Assembly (NCBI GenBank): GCA_009760855.2 | Contig: WPIO01000004.1 | Span: 5,285,001 to 5,349,000, forward strand | Reading direction: 5' to 3' | DNA: 64,000 nucleotides | Source of the DNA: Cristatella mucedo | Taxonomy: Eukaryota > Bryozoa > Phylactolaemata > Cristatellidae | In this document: one piece after another, positions 1-12,710 of the stretch | Layout of the letters: every line of letters starts with the position of its first letter | Numbering within the stretch: position 1 is the first letter of the stretch | Notes under the pieces: generated by a model | The model's database searches: none | The model's input: only the letters and a program-made list of their open reading frames with translations | What the model was told of the DNA's origin: nothing | Position numbers and translations under genes: made by a program

Positions 1-137
1 CATCAAGGTTTTTTTAAGCATGATTTTACTTACCATTCAATTGCATTTCACTTTACCGCAAATGTAAAGCGCCTAGAGAGAGATTAAGTTCTCTGAGGGC
101 GCTTTATCAAGTGAATTATTATTATTATTATTAAGGT
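1..137 (+). mobile_element. L2-A LINE, 3' end only
   Basis: Matches the last ~135 bp of the other L2-A copies: CAAGCATGATTTTACT, GCAAATGTAAAGCGCC, the stem-loop with AGAGATTAAGTTCTCT, then GGGCGCTTTATCAAGTG and (ATT)n. Confidence 0.85.
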
Positions 138-217
138 GGCTACTGCCGATCGTAAAAGTAATAATAAAAATAGCAATGACAATATTAAGCTAGATTCACT
201 AATAATAACAACAATAA

Positions 218-530
218 TAATGTATTCACATAGCAACCTCAGAGAACTTCGTCTCTTTCCACGAACTTTATAGATGCTGTAAAGAAAGCATGACCACAAT
301 TAGTGGTAACATCCGAAATGTCATCGAGCATGAAATTGTTAGATGTGACATGCACAGGGTCAACATGTGGCTATGCACACAAGGACCCACTAAATGCTGT
401 AATTAACAGGTGTGTTTTAAGCTTCTATTTAAATGCCGCCATGTGGGGGGGTGTGACGTCAGCTGGGAGTGAGTTACTAGCTTTGGGTTCCAGGCACCTG
501 GTACCTGTCATGCACTGCGTGCTTGCTCCT
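218..530 (-). mobile_element. L2-A LINE 3' region, old and decayed
   Basis: Reverse-strand match to the L2-A 3' end: a degraded hairpin (AGAGAACTTCGTCTCT), then ACATGCACAGGGTCAACATG and GACCCACTAAATGCTGT. More diverged than most copies. The last ~100 bp fade into unassigned sequence. Confidence 0.65.
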
Positions 531-1081
531 CCGAGTTTGAGGTTGAGGACTTTTGATACTGGCAGCCACCACCGTGTCCTTACCGGAGCATAGCAGCCAG
601 CGCCGGTCGAATTTTATCAGTAAATTCGTCACCTAGCGGCTGGTAGACAGACGCCTCACGGATGACGTTCAACGAGCCCGTGAGGACAAGAGAGTGGCGA
701 TCGAGAGAAGCGGTGAATTGCTTGCCGAACAGGAGGTTAAAAATCAAAGTGAGGCATTAGAACGGCAAGGTTGCCTATTTCCCTGCTTGGACGTCTATCG
801 GGTGCTGGACGAAGCTGGCGGGCTGGCTCTGCTCATTGGCCACCGGCCATCTCAAATTTATCGCACAGAAGCAGTTGCTGCGCGTGTGCCAGCCCCTATC
901 GTACAAAATCAGAGGCCTCTTTTAGTGTGACGCTTACCGCGGGGAAGTATTCAGGAAGCGCACAGCCTCGAGGCAACGACAACAACAAGGGCAGCGGTTG
1001 GGGCACTGGCTTCAAAACGGTCGACGAACCTGCGACGAATGGCGTTCGTCGGGAAGGCGACGCCGGAAGTGTGGGGAGAAT

Positions 1082-1397
1082 CTACCGACCTGCGCTCGCG
1101 GCTATCCTGACGATGATCTCGAGCTGCTGCGGCGAGACGGCGCTAACCACGGTAAGATTATCGCCCTCATCTGCGGCCGCCGTCTGCAGCTGTCTTCGAA
1201 CCCAGTCGTCCGGCGTCGAGGAGGACACGCTGAGAATGATCTTTCGAGTTCCCGACGGCTTGAGCTGCGCGGCTCCGGTCACGGCCGCTTGAAGGTCCTC
1301 GTTCGTCAGCAGCAGCAAAAACTTTCGCGCGTTCTTTCGGCCGCGAAGCAGCAGATTCTGCAACGCCAGGCAACGCTCCCAGCAGAGAGAGCCGAGA
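1082..1397 (-). CDS. Probable last exon with a vWA-like C-terminal half
   Basis: Open minus-strand frame after a plausible acceptor (CATTTTTCGCAG|) to a TAG at 1084-1082. Other in-frame acceptors (GCTGGGAG| or GGCGTTGCAG|) would enter in phase 0. It reads ...NARKFLLLLTNEDLQAA, then QLKPSGTRKIILSVSS, then DNLTVVSAVSPQQLEIIVRI. This is the order strand 4 / helix / strand 5 / helix / strand 6 / helix of a vWA domain, with Asn where the last MIDAS Asp usually is (LTN for LTD). It lies on the same strand and downstream of the exon at 12711-13211, which supplies the other half of the fold. A weak donor (GCAG|GTCGGT) before the stop is an alternative end. Confidence 0.45.
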
Positions 1398-2149
1398 CTG
1401 CGAAAAATGCCAGCCGACGGCGCCCGCTCCGGTCGAGAAATTCCGCCTCAGGCGTTCGAGCCTAGCGGCTAGACTAGCGACAGCGAATGTAGAGAGACAG
1501 CTAGCGGAATCTCCACCAGCGAAATGGCCGCCTGCGCTTTGCCCCGAAACCGACCTGATACAAGCTAGCTACCCCCTTGAGATTTCGTCTGCTGCAGTCC
1601 TTTCGGACGCTTCGCTATACAATCTGGAATGCAAGGCCAAGCTTGCGAGAGCGAACGTCTCCAAACGGGATAAATGAACGCTCCGACCGCTGCTGCTGCT
1701 GCTGTGACCTTTTGCCTAAAAGTGCTCCCTCTGGCTCCCGGGGAGCGGCTCTCGTCTCTTGAGAGCGGGAACGCAGCTGCGTCGGAAATGCGTTTAATCA
1801 CCAGCTGTACTACTGCTCGGAGCGCCAGCGGGACGTCGAAGCAGGACGTCGACGCAGCTGCCTGCAGCTGCGTCGGCAGCGGCAGCGTGTACGGCGATCC
1901 GCCCGTGGCGGGAGAAGAGAAAGCCATTAAAAAAAGCATGTCTTCCGCTGGCGAATAGTCTTCGAAGAAATGCTTCGCTCTAAAATGCTCTAAAATCGCC
2001 CGAATGCTTCGCTCTACCCTGTCCCGAGCTTGAACGCACGCATTGCAACCGTTTGCTCAGCAAAGGTTTGGGCAAACGTTATCCTTTGTGGCGAAAGTCG
2101 GGAGCGGGCAAGTGTTCCTATTCCAGCTAAAGCAGCATTGGCCGTATGC

Positions 2150-2335
2150 TTGCTGGGCCCTGATAGCCCAGCAGGTAAGGTGCTCGCTCTTCACGATCGA
2201 GGTCGAGGGTTTCAATCCCGCAGAAGGCGATACTTTACTGCCAACTGCAAGCGGTGGCGATAGCCGTTTAGGCTCTTCTGCCGCTATACAAATGACGCTG
2301 TTGAATCAGCTAGTAAATACTTTTAAGCAGCGGCG
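2150..2335 (+). mobile_element. SINE-A (tRNA-derived SINE)
   Basis: The head has an A-box-like TAGCCCAGCAGGTAAGG and a B-box-like GGTTTCAATCCC. The body (CTGCAAGCGGTGGCGATAGC) and tail (CTTCTGCCGCTATACAAATG) recur at 16.0, 23.7, 26.8, 45.8 (reverse) and 49.1 kb. Confidence 0.8.
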
Positions 2336-2966
2336 GCACTGGATATTCCTGTTTGGCAAGGCGATATCGCCAATAACGTCCTCTTGTCTACAGATATAAC
2401 CCTACAAGGTCGCATGGATATGCGCGTGCAGCCGCAGAAGGCTACTAAACGAGGTCGAGAGAAACAGACCGAAGTAAAGTGAGGTTTAGCAGTATGGGCA
2501 AATTGCTTAACCAACAAACGCAGCCGGCGAACGACGTTCAAATGGTAACTTAAAGCAACGCGACCATTCGTCGCCATCGGCGTAGCAACGAAGAGCGAGG
2601 GGAGTGCTGCTACGCCTGAAGGATCCGTATGCGTGTATATAAATGTGTTCGCTCATGTAGTTGACGCCCAGACCTGCACAGCGGCTTCAGCAGGGAGTGC
2701 AGTTCGAGTGCCCGGATGGTGCGGCATGAGCCTCATCTACCTCTATAGCAGTCCAGTTTCTGGAGGGAGCACCTTGCTCCCCGAATGCTGCCATTTATTT
2801 CCCAGAGTGCTTCCATTTCCTCTCCTCCGTCGTAGTAGTGCCCAACGCTTGCTCCCCCCTTCCCACCCACCCTCACTCGCACTTCCGTAGGAATCTCAGG
2901 TTGGGTGAGGCTTCGCCTTCGAGCTCGGCCCCTACTCGGCTACCTTAGCGGTAGCGAAGATACCTC

Positions 2967-3160
<194 letters not shown>

Positions 3161-4119
3161 AGAGATACCGGCTGGTGCATGCACATATCACCTGCTGGCG
3201 GGACGAGGGGAAAGTGAAGCTGTGTGCTCGCGAGCACGCGAAAGCGAGCGAGAGATAGTGAAGGGGCACATCCTACGCACGATGCATCGGATCGAGTAAA
3301 CTCGCGTAGAACGCCAAACGCTTCCTGCCGCTATGCGTCGCCATTGCACAGCCGCGTACTCGTGCAATGAAGGCGCCGCTCAGAGGCCCGCAAATCATTC
3401 GCCAGCTTCGAGATCTATTTAAGGCTGCCTAATACTTGTCAGTCGAGGCGAAGCGTCAGGAAACTGCAAGGGTTAGACAGCTGGCATTCAAACCGTCTGG
3501 TGCTGAGCTACACGGACGGCACCAGCAGACGGCAGTGGCCTGGCGGAGCATCGCTAACTTCAGGTCTGGTCTGGCTGGAGGCTCCGGTTCGGCGATCGCC
3601 TAAGCCAACCTCTCGTATAGTGCTTTTTTTAGTGCTTTTGCTTCCTCGGGGCACGAAAAAGCCCACGACAGTGTGTATGAGAAGCTGGATAATGGCAGTG
3701 CAACTTATTGACACGGAGCTGTCTGCCTGTTTGAGTTTAAGATACCTGTATCAACGTTAGAGTGGGGTATCTAGGGTCGACGAATACAGGCATATACTTT
3801 GCCGATACTTTGGCAACCCATTCCATTCAAGGATTACCAAGACGCCCCGCCCCGCCCCATACGTCAGTGCGTCGGCTGAGCTCCACACGTCTGGCAGACT
3901 TCGGCAAAGTACGTGCGTACGTTTGAGAATGCGGCGAGCGAATTCAGCCAGATTACAACTGATATTCATTGTTCGCGGTTCGTGAATTGTATCGGCTTGG
4001 AGCCGATTGTGCGATAATTTACGGCCGAATAAATAATAAATAAAGAATATACAAATATATAAATAAAGAATATACAAAGATATATTATATAAATAACTAA
4101 TGCCGAATAAAAGCCGACG
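3161..4119. other. No recognised feature
   Basis: No credible coding exon or known repeat. 4020-4105 is AT-rich with imperfect repeats of AATAAATAAAGAATATACAA. Confidence 0.4.
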
Positions 4120-4500
4120 CAGCGAGATAAGCATTCAGTTGCTCCTGCGTCTTTGGCACTAGCATTTGCGCTCTAGGCCGCTGCACTGAGCCGCTAACGT
4201 ACATCATGTCCGCTGTTGAACGCCTGTAACCCTCCACTGCTGTCAAATAGACTTCCCTGTGAAATGGATATGGACTTTTTCTTGCTGCGGTGTGGGGCTA
4301 CTGCTCTTTGTCGCTACTGCGTTCCACCGCTACTTGCACACTTGCCAGCATTGGTGCTGCACACACTGACCAGAGATACGAGCGGTTCAGGCACCACCAG
4401 TCACCCGTTCGTCGCCCGTCCGCTAAGACTAGTACCGTTACGAGTAGTGTGCTATCGGCCTAGTTCTTTCCGAACGTGGAGGCCACGAACCATGTTTGTC
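4120..4500 (-). repeat. Unknown interspersed repeat R-C, copy 1
   Basis: In reverse complement it matches 24310-24690 through shared blocks such as GTCCATATCCAT, GCGTTCAACAG, GGCCTAGAGC and AATGCTTATCTC in the same order, with moderate divergence. No coding domain recognised. Confidence 0.6.
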
Positions 4501-6049
4501 TACAAGCAGGTACGACGTAATGTAAGAGATAAGAGGCTCAGGTAGGAGGCCAGTCAGCCCTGGTCGCCATATACTGATCTCAAGGGGAGGCTCCCCACTG
4601 GAAACATTCTGCTCCTATTGCCACCCTGCCTCCGGCAAAGTGAAGGAAGGTATGGCCTCCGCCGGGGTTTTATCTTGGCTAGCTCGCCCCACAACTGCAA
4701 GTGGCAAAAATGGATCAATGAACGACGCCTATACGTCGATACCACGATCGAGGATCGAACATCAGTAGCGTAGGGTAGTAGCGGCGTCAAACATAAAAAA
4801 AAGGAGGGACAGGATTTTGGCGGCCTGCTTTAATTCTTGAGGATGTCGCTATTTTATCACAATCTCGAGGATGCGTTGTCATGACCGACCGAGCGACTGA
4901 TGGAGTGAGACCGATATGAGATCCTTACTAGTTCAGGGTGGCGGCCTAGTGTGCCATCACGGCTCACCGAGTAGCGCTCTCGAGAATTCCGGCACGCAGC
5001 GCTAGCAGCAACAGCCGAGTAGAAAAAGCACGAAGGATAGCCTGTTTGTTTTGGCCAATAAAACGGATGACCTCCGACGGACTCGTTTACAGGCAATCAT
5101 AGCAGCTCATGCTAAGCGCTGTGACTCACTGTGACCGGAAGAACCGTTACTCCTAGAGAGCAACTTCGGGTCAGGCCCCACGCCTTACATAGTGGCCAGG
5201 TCAGTAATACAGTAATCGTGTTCATAAATAATCCTAAATAGCTCTGCTCATAAGACCTCGACCCACCGCTACGCCTATTATTTTATTTTATTTTTTTCAT
5301 TTTTGGTGGCTCTCAAATTCAAATTCAGTGACCAAGCGCATTCACCTGTCGCAGCCTCTTCAGAAGAGCCGCCAGCGACGGCTGAGCGATGTCGAATTAG
5401 AACTAGCAGCCGCCAACTGCCCGCTGCTCGTTAGAATGCGGCCACCAGCCGACCCTCGCCGGTAGGAAATACCAAAGTGAAACTATCTTGTTGAGTGACA
5501 AGCCACCTGCCAGCTATTCGTCAGCGTGACTCAGCTCGTAGACTTAAGAGCCGGAAATAATTTGGCAACTTGAGCGGTTCACAATGGCGTCGCTGATAGG
5601 GATGAAACGGTTTTACAGATATCCAACCGCGAAGTGACTAATCTTTGTTACCCTAAGGCATTGCAACTATTATTGTTGAGCTCAGCTATGTGCTGAGGTC
5701 AAGGTACAGCCAGTAGTTAACCGCTGAGTGGACGACCATCTGATAAGCGTCTGTCTGTCAGCTGCAGAAGCACAGCTAACTTGGCTGTTAGTACCAACCT
5801 GCCATCAATAATAAAAGAGTATGCAAATTATAATAAGCTGGATTGTCCAATGTCAAGGGTTCGAGTTTTTCAATATTGCTTGTCAACACTGCTTGCCCGA
5901 ATCAAGGCCAAGGTGGGCTCCATAGGTACAAGGCCACAATATTGAAACAGCAGTATACCCCGGCTACGAATCAGAAACCAGTGCAGCTTCTGGGGGAGGC
6001 CGGTTCTTTGCAGTTGCACTGCACGGCTATCGTCGTGATAAAGACTACA
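4501..6049. other. No recognised feature
   Basis: Short open frames only, with no family resemblance. Nothing I can assign. Confidence 0.4.
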
Positions 6050-6200
6050 TAGTAGCTGATTTAACAGCCTCTTTTTTATAGCGACAGAAGAACCTCTACG
6101 GCTATCACCGCCGATTGCAGCAGCAATAGAATATCGCCCACCGTAGGATCCGAAACCATGACTTCGAGACCGAGGTCGTGAAAAGCAACCACCTTATGGT
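6050..6200 (-). mobile_element. SINE-A, reverse orientation
   Basis: Contains the reverse of the SINE-A tail (AACAGCCTCTTTTTTATAGC), body (TACGGCTATCACCGCC) and head with GACCGAGGTCGTG. Confidence 0.75.
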
Positions 6201-6524
6201 CGAATAGTGGCTAGCACGACTAATCTAGCTAACTAAGAGTAAGTAATTCACTTACCCGCACAAGTGTTGCCACTGAACTCTGCAATAACTATGCGTGAGC
6301 CAGACAGCACGTCTACAACAGCAACTGCTCACGAAGTTACGCCCTGCAGGAGATCCGCTCATTCTGCTCACCGTAAACGGCAAACTGAGAACGTAGCTGG
6401 TTCGCTGCTTTTTCTCAATAGATCAAGACTGAAAGGTCTTAGAAAGGAGTTCAGCAGATATGGAACATTATTTAATGCACCTTGAGTTGTAGACAAAACA
6501 AACGCTTTCTTCAATATACCCCTT

Positions 6525-7896
6525 TGCTTGTTTTGCTCGATCTTTCGGCCGCTTTTGATACTATCGATCACACAGTTCTTCTAGAGCGCCTCTCATCTCA
6601 CCTGGGCATCACTGGCATTGCTCTACAATGGTTCAGATCGTATCTCGGTGGGAGACTCCAGAGTATTGACGTAAATGGACAAAGATCATCCGAGGTACCT
6701 CTGAAATATGGGGTACCTCAGGGCCCCGTGCTAGGTCCGGTCTTTTCACGGTTTATACTCTCCCTCTTGCTGATGTGATTGCCAAGCACAATATAGGCTT
6801 TTACTTCTATGCGAATGACACTCAGTTGTACCTTTGCTTTGATCCCTCCCAGCCTTCGAGCACCTCAAATTCTCTCAACTCACTTGCTGCATGTATTTAT
6901 GACATCCGCACATGGATGGCAGCAAATTTGATCAAACTCAACGATGATAAAACTAACTTACTTGTTATGGGAAAACCCAGTGGAATTCACAAATTGGAAA
7001 GGCTGACGCTCAAAATTGGCTCTGCCAGCATATCTCCTCTTGAATCAGCTCAAAATCTAGGTGTCATGTTCCAAAGTGACCTCTCGTTAGACGACCACAT
7101 CAGCTCCACAATCAAATCTGCCTACTTTCAACTACACAACATTGCTAAAATTCGGGCTTGTTTAGATAAGGATACCACGTCTAAATTGGTCCATGCATTC
7201 GTGACATCCCGACTTAATTTCTGCAACTCACTGCTTACTGGCCTATCGGCATGTGCAATCAGGGGATTACAGCTTGTGCAAAACTCTGCAGCTAGGCTTG
7301 TCTGTCGTGAGCGGCACAGTTGCTACATCACACCACTTCTCGCCGACCTGCACTCGCTATCAGTCAAGCAACGGATCGACTTCAAAGTTTTGTCGCTCAC
7401 TTTTAGGTCACTTCATTCTTTAGCTCCAGCCTATCTCTCAGATCTACTCCCCCATCAGGCAAAGCATCGTACCACCCGCTTTTCCGGAATCCAACAGTGT
7501 ACCACTACCTCGTACAAACCTCAAATCTTTTGGAGACCGTGCATTTAGTTCGTATTCTCCCAAAGCCCGGAACTCCCTCCCTCCTTGCGTCAGAACATCC
7601 CCTGACCTGACCACAGTAAAAAAGAACCTAAAAACCCACCTATTTAGGACAGCATTTAGTGGGTCCCTGTGATTCGTCCTTGGTGTGCTTATGCGTGCTG
7701 ACACTGTGCATGCTGCCACTAACCACATTTGCATGCTGACCCTGTGCATGTTACCCCTAACTACATCGTTCATGTTTGTCTATCAAGCATGATATTACTC
7801 ATGATTCATTTGTGTTTCCCTTTGCAGCAAATGTGAAGCATGCAGGAAGAGATTAAGTTCTCAGAGGGCGCTTTATCAAGTGCATTATTATTATTA
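6525..7896 (+). mobile_element. L2-A LINE, 5'-truncated, dead copy
   Basis: Reverse transcriptase from motif [13 protein letters not shown] through VPQGPVLGP and on to the C-terminal region, then the 3' stem-loop and (ATT)n at 7886-7896. A 1-nt deletion near 6741 shifts the frame relative to the 55.5 kb copy. The catalytic YADD box reads YAND (6810-6821), so the active-site Asp is lost. The C-terminus is also frameshifted after ~7480. The start at 6525 is where similarity to other copies begins. Confidence 0.9.
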
Positions 7897-7954
7897 AAAT
7901 GAAATTACTACGGTGCCTAGACCTGGGCTTGCATAGCCTCTCAATTCATAGATA

Positions 7955-8075
7955 AAAAAGGAAAGAGGTAAGCTGATCCAACAGCCTCAGTATCGCCCCA
8001 TTATAGCTAGCAATAAAGGATAGATTGCTGTAGGACTCGAACCTACGACCTGAGTGGTGAAGAGTCTTGAAGAGT
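7955..8075 (-). mobile_element. tRNA-derived SINE, SINE-A-like variant
   Basis: Reverse strand has a perfect B-box GGTTCGAGTCC and a SINE-A-like tail (GCTGATCCAACAGCCTC on the plus strand). The body differs from standard SINE-A and resembles 28203-28345. Confidence 0.55.
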
Positions 8076-8773
8076 TATCCCAAGAGTTAGACCTGAGGAT
8101 GATTCCGTCGAAACATGGCGCATGCTAAGCAGCAATGAGGAATTAGTAGAAATCCTACTTTGCACCCGCATGCCATAGGCCCCTGAGGAGACCTTCAAAT
8201 CCCGAAAAAAAGAAAGAAGATTACAAAGCAGCTACACGAACCATACATAACCCGAGCCTCGAAAAAAGAGATTTCTCAGCGGAAATTCTGCAAACAGCAA
8301 ACAAATGTTGGCTCTCCGATTCGATATTAATGCATGTGCACACACTTAGACCAGTCTGTAGATCAATCAATATTCGTAGCAGCTTCAAAACATATGAGTC
8401 AGAATGTGAGGCAACTATTTGTGGAAGTGTCGTTCGCAAGCGTACTAACGAAAGTTTTTCGCCAGAAACAGCAACTGTCACGTAATGACATTAAAAATCC
8501 ACATGCTTATGTAAGGTTCGAGGTCTATTTCAACTAGAACTTCACCACCATGTACCTTCGCCCCTTATCTAGAACCAGGGACTAGTCGTTGCATTGCGAG
8601 CAGACATTATAGATGCAGCTGAAAGAGTTGACAAGTAGTCCATCCGCAGGCTGATGGAGACTGATTTCTGACAAAAAGTTGCAAAGAAATTGAGGCTGTA
8701 TCTGCGTATGCTTCTGAATCTTCAACACCATCAGCTTGATTGCAATAAGCAGAGAACGTCAACAACTCGGTGT
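8076..8773. other. No recognised feature
   Basis: No credible exon, repeat or RNA gene seen. Confidence 0.4.
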
Positions 8774-9421
8774 AATAATAATATTAATAATACATTTGAT
8801 AAAGCGCCCACAGAGAACTCGATCTCTTTCTTGGCGCTTTACATTTGCTGCAAAGGGAAACGCGATTGAATGGTGAGTAATATCATGCTTGATAAACAAC
8901 ATGAATAACATGGTTAGGGGTGACATTCTCAGGGTCAGCATGCAAGTGTGGTTAGGGGCAGCATGCACAGTGTCAGCACGCATAAGCACATCAAGGACGA
9001 TTCACAGGGACCCACTAAATGCTGTCCTAAATAGGTGCTTTTTTAAGTTCTGTCGTGACGGAAGTCGGGAGTGAGTTCCAGGCTTTGGGAGCATACGAAC
9101 TAAATGCACGGTCTCCAAAGGGTTTGAGGTTTGTACGAGGTATTTTAAAACCGTTAGATTCTGAAAAGCGGGTCGTAGGATGCTGTGCCTGGTGGGGGAG
9201 ATCTGAGAGATAGGCTGGAGCCAAAGGATGAAGTGACCTAAAAGTGAGCGACAAAACCTTGAAGTCGATCCGTTGCTTGACTGGTAGCCAGTGCAGGTAG
9301 GTGAAAAGTGATGTGATGTGGCAACTGCGACGCTCACGACAGGCAAGCCTAGCTACAGAGTTTTGCACCAGCTGCAAGCGCCTGATTGCACATGCCGGTA
9401 GGCCAGCAAGCAGAGAGTTAC
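8774..9421 (-). mobile_element. L2-A LINE, 5'-truncated
   Basis: Begins on the plus strand with (TAA)n and the inverted hairpin, then the 3' UTR, then the RT C-terminal region in reverse ([17 protein letters not shown] on the minus strand). Frames are broken. Confidence 0.88.
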
Positions 9422-9436
9422 AGGCCCTTTACCCAC

Positions 9437-9530
9437 GCCAGCAGGGCTTGAGCCCACGACGTCGGTCGTTGAATGAGGAGTATTGTATCCCTAGGTCAAG
9501 GGCTCTGGACTACCAATCGAGCCAATCGGA
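9437..9530 (-). mobile_element. tRNA-like SINE head fragment
   Basis: On the minus strand, TGGCTCGATTGGTAG resembles an A-box and GTGGGCTCAAGCCC a B-box at about the right spacing. There is no matching acceptor stem, so it is not a functional tRNA. Confidence 0.4.
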
Positions 9531-10544
9531 ATGCGAGACGCGATGACCTCGCCTTCCCTGCTATACAAATTTTCTGGGTAAATTTTCTCAACGATGTCCA
9601 AAAAGAGCAATACAAAATATGTATATACAGGCGTCACTTTCATTCACTCAGCCCTTGCCGGATGTGGCTGACGAACACAAGCATAATAGATAAAAATCCT
9701 TCACCATATCTTCATGACAAATGAAGACTCGTTCGAGACGCATCGCTTCAATTGTTAACTACGAAAAGGCGGTTGCGTGGAGCAGATAATTTCATTGAGG
9801 CATCAGATACACCAGCCTTCGACTTTCATTTACTGACTGGCTGCAAGCGTTCTGGATCGATGCCATGTGGTGACACTCCAAGCTTTCGGCAGTGTTTGGG
9901 ACAGACTCCTTATCTTCAAGCGCTCCAGTGACGGGTTCAGTTAGAAATGACATGAAGTGTTAGTCGTGGCAACTAGATCTCCGATACGCTCTCGATCGTC
10001 ATCATTTCAATTATGGTTCAAGTCTGCTTTCTTACCTGCGGCAGACTCAATCCTATAGCTATTAATCCAACGTCTTTCCGGGATTTGAACCTTTGCATCT
10101 CCAGTCGGCACCAACGATATCACTAAGCAATATGAAAATTACGAAACTGAAAGGATTACAAACTTAGGCGAAAACAAGTTTGGCTGATGTTGTCGTGCTT
10201 CTCACTTTCAATATGTTGCAATAGTTGCACGTTATTGGGGCTGACAACGAGCCGAAAGCAGCTCGGCTCGCTATGGACAGCTTTTCGGTGTATCAATCTC
10301 ACTTATATATCGAGACCTCGCGAGGGTACGACTGCCGTGCCATATTGTGACATTGCCACTGAAACTCGCGTCCCAGTTCGCCTTGGAGGGAGCTTCAAGG
10401 AGATGATGGGAGGGCAGTCGGTGAATAGACCGATGGTGAGAGGGCAGTTGGTAAAGAGAAAGATGGTGGGATGGCAGCCGGTGAAGAGAAAATTGGTGGG
10501 AGGAAGTCAGTAAAGAGGAAGCAAGCAATTTAGATATAAAAAAA
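9531..10544. other. No recognised gene; one tRNA-like B-box
   Basis: A minus-strand GGTTCAAATCCC near 10080-10092 follows a weak A-box-like stretch, probably another decayed tRNA-derived element. 10400-10515 contains short imperfect direct repeats of a GGTGGGA...GTGAAGAGAAA pattern. Confidence 0.35.
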
Positions 10545-10695
10545 TATATATAATTTATTTGTACAGCGCCCTAAGAGAACTTAATCTCTATTCAGGGGCT
10601 TCACGTATGCCATGGGGCTCGAGCCCACGACCTCGGCTAGACCTTGGGTCACGGCGAGCACCATAAGTACTGGGCCAAACCTGCACGGCTAGCCA
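10545..10695 (-). mobile_element. SINE-B (tRNA head with an L2-like tail), reverse
   Basis: Plus strand shows the inverted tail (AGCGCCCTAAGAGAACTTAA then TCTCTATTCAGG), then GGGGCTCGAGCCCACGACCT (B-box region) and TACTGGGCCAAAC (A-box region). Confidence 0.8.
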
Positions 10696-11045
10696 ACGAC
10701 CAGAGTAAGTACCAGGGCGTCGTGAAGCGAGTGGCGATACGGAGCTCTTGTAAGTTGGCAGTCAGTCGGTGATAGATCGGGTAACTTACATAATCAGGGC
10801 ACCTACCTACGACATTGGAACCTACTCCCGTATGGCCAACGATCTGTCTACGTTTGGGTAGCCTGCCCTAGAATGGGCTGGCACGGAACTCGATCAGAGA
10901 CAGATTCTGACAGAGCTACTCAGGGCTTAAGCGTATTAGACGCGACGATGATCGGACGAATCAGCACATTTATAGAGCGCCCAACCGAGCCTGGACGCAG
11001 GTCTGCCCTGGCCGCCGCCGCAGCACCACCCAGTCGCTATAAAAT

Positions 11046-11135
11046 CACTAGCTGATTCAGCAGCCTCTTTTGTATAGCGACAGAAGAGCCTTCACGGCCA
11101 TCGCCAGCGCCTGCGGCCATAAAGGATCGCCTAAA
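11046..11135 (-). mobile_element. SINE-A, 3' part, reverse
   Basis: GCTGATTCAGCAGCCTCTTT, then TATAGCGACAGAAGAGCC and CATCGCC match the SINE-A tail in reverse. The head is missing. Confidence 0.7.
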
Positions 11136-12710
11136 TGGTAGGGGACGTCATATTAATGGTTGGGAACGGTATAAGGAAGGCGGGTAAACATTGCACGATG
11201 CCCAGGCAAAACTGCCACCCGTCCACAATGACCGCAGACATCGTGAGAAAGAAGGAGCGCCGGCCGCCGAGCCTGACTTGGTTCAGCCGTACCTCCTCGA
11301 GAGGCGCGACTAGAGCGAGTGCGCATGCGCAGGCAGACAACCGGCCAGGAGTGCTAGCCAGCCAGCCAGCCACCAGCCGCCCGGATGGCTGGAATGGCTC
11401 AAGCTCTGCAGCCATTTTTGCTACTCGCTCACAAGTGGCAACAATTTACTGCTGGCCGAAACTCAGCCAAAAAGGAACACCGCGGCGAGCCTCTTATTGA
11501 TAACCAAGGGCGCACTGGAGCTAAGTGGTCTCGTACGCAAGAGCGGATAATGCGGTCAATTGCTCACTTTCGACGAGACATCTTCCCTGCTACTAACTGG
11601 CTGACAAAAGCATAAAAAAGACCCATCAGACATCCCTGACCTGGGTGGTATTCTTCTGCCTTTCTTGGCAGTGGTTGCAGAAAAACTCGGCGCCAAGTCC
11701 TCCCAGCAAGCCACGCGGCAGTAAACGAACGCTGGCAAGCCGTGTTATGTCTCACTAGGCCCCACTCGCACTACATTGGTACTCGACATCGCGTTACCTG
11801 CAAACCGCCAGCCGTACAGAGCCCGATCGACGGGTCGTGCAGGCACGAGGCGCCTCCTTTAAGAACAGTCGGCGCTCGCACTGGACTCCCGCAGCGGGCG
11901 CCCACGAATCGAAGCAGACGTCACCGCCAAGGCGCCAAGGCCAAGGCCGACCGTCGCCGGGCGGGCCCTGTGGCGCCTGCAGATCTCTTCTTTGCTAGCC
12001 AGACCCCAGGGGTAGGGGCTGGTAGGCGATGCTGTGCCATAACGTGAATCGCTGCCATTTCTGGCAAGCACTTACTAGACCACTTACCAACCTCTGGGGC
12101 GGACCTCCTGCAGAAGCGCCGACGCCCGTCCACCCTCAGCCTACGTCTCCGAGCAAGGCCGCCAGGACTCGCTAGCACCGACTGCGATGGGCATTCCGAT
12201 CGGCATCGGAATCTGCGGGCGGTGCGGTGCGCATGCGCAGCGCCGTCTGGCGCGACGTCTCGTTGCCGGCACCGTCAGCAACCGAGCGCCGCCGAGACGT
12301 CCGGCACCAGGTTTCGCCTAGGAAAGGGCGCTCTCACGCTACTTCGAAGCCTCGAGAGCCGGCCCGAATCCGACGGGAGAAACGCATCGGCCCCCGCCGA
12401 CCGCAGCCCCAGCGGCGGCGCCGCCGCCGCGCTGCCTCGGTAGTCGTGCACCGCACGCGGCTGTGGCGGAGGCGGCGCCTATCGTGTTTCTAACCGCATT
12501 ACGAGCAGGTGGTCAAGTCTCGATGACAGGTGCAAACCATCAACGGACCTGTCCGCGCGCCGAAGGGCGAAACGGCGCGCATCGTCGCTAATCGCCCTCG
12601 CGGCGCACGTCCTGTCGGCGATTTCGAGGGCTCACCGCCACGACGCGCTGCCGTAGCTGGGGCGGCGGCAGCAGCCGGATCGGAAGGGGGGGGGGGCTGT
12701 CGTCACGTAC
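11136..12710. other. GC-rich stretch, no confirmed gene
   Basis: Several overlapping GC-rich open frames on both strands, none with a recognisable domain. If the exons at 12711-13211 and 1082-1397 belong to one gene, this is the start of its intron. Confidence 0.4.

Noticed and set aside
1565-1939. 124-codon minus-strand frame as a middle exon of the vWA-like gene
   Set aside because: No recognisable vWA segment and no clear splice signals; the two halves already fit without it.
12106-12126. Possible ~20-bp micro-exon between CTGCAG and GTAAGT on the minus strand
   Set aside because: Splice-like signals this close occur by chance; nothing links it to the flanking exons.
12588-12710. Extension of the secreted-protein frame past 12711
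   Set aside because: A strong donor (GAG|GTACGT) precedes it, and the continuation is a Pro/Arg-rich G/C run of poor coding character.
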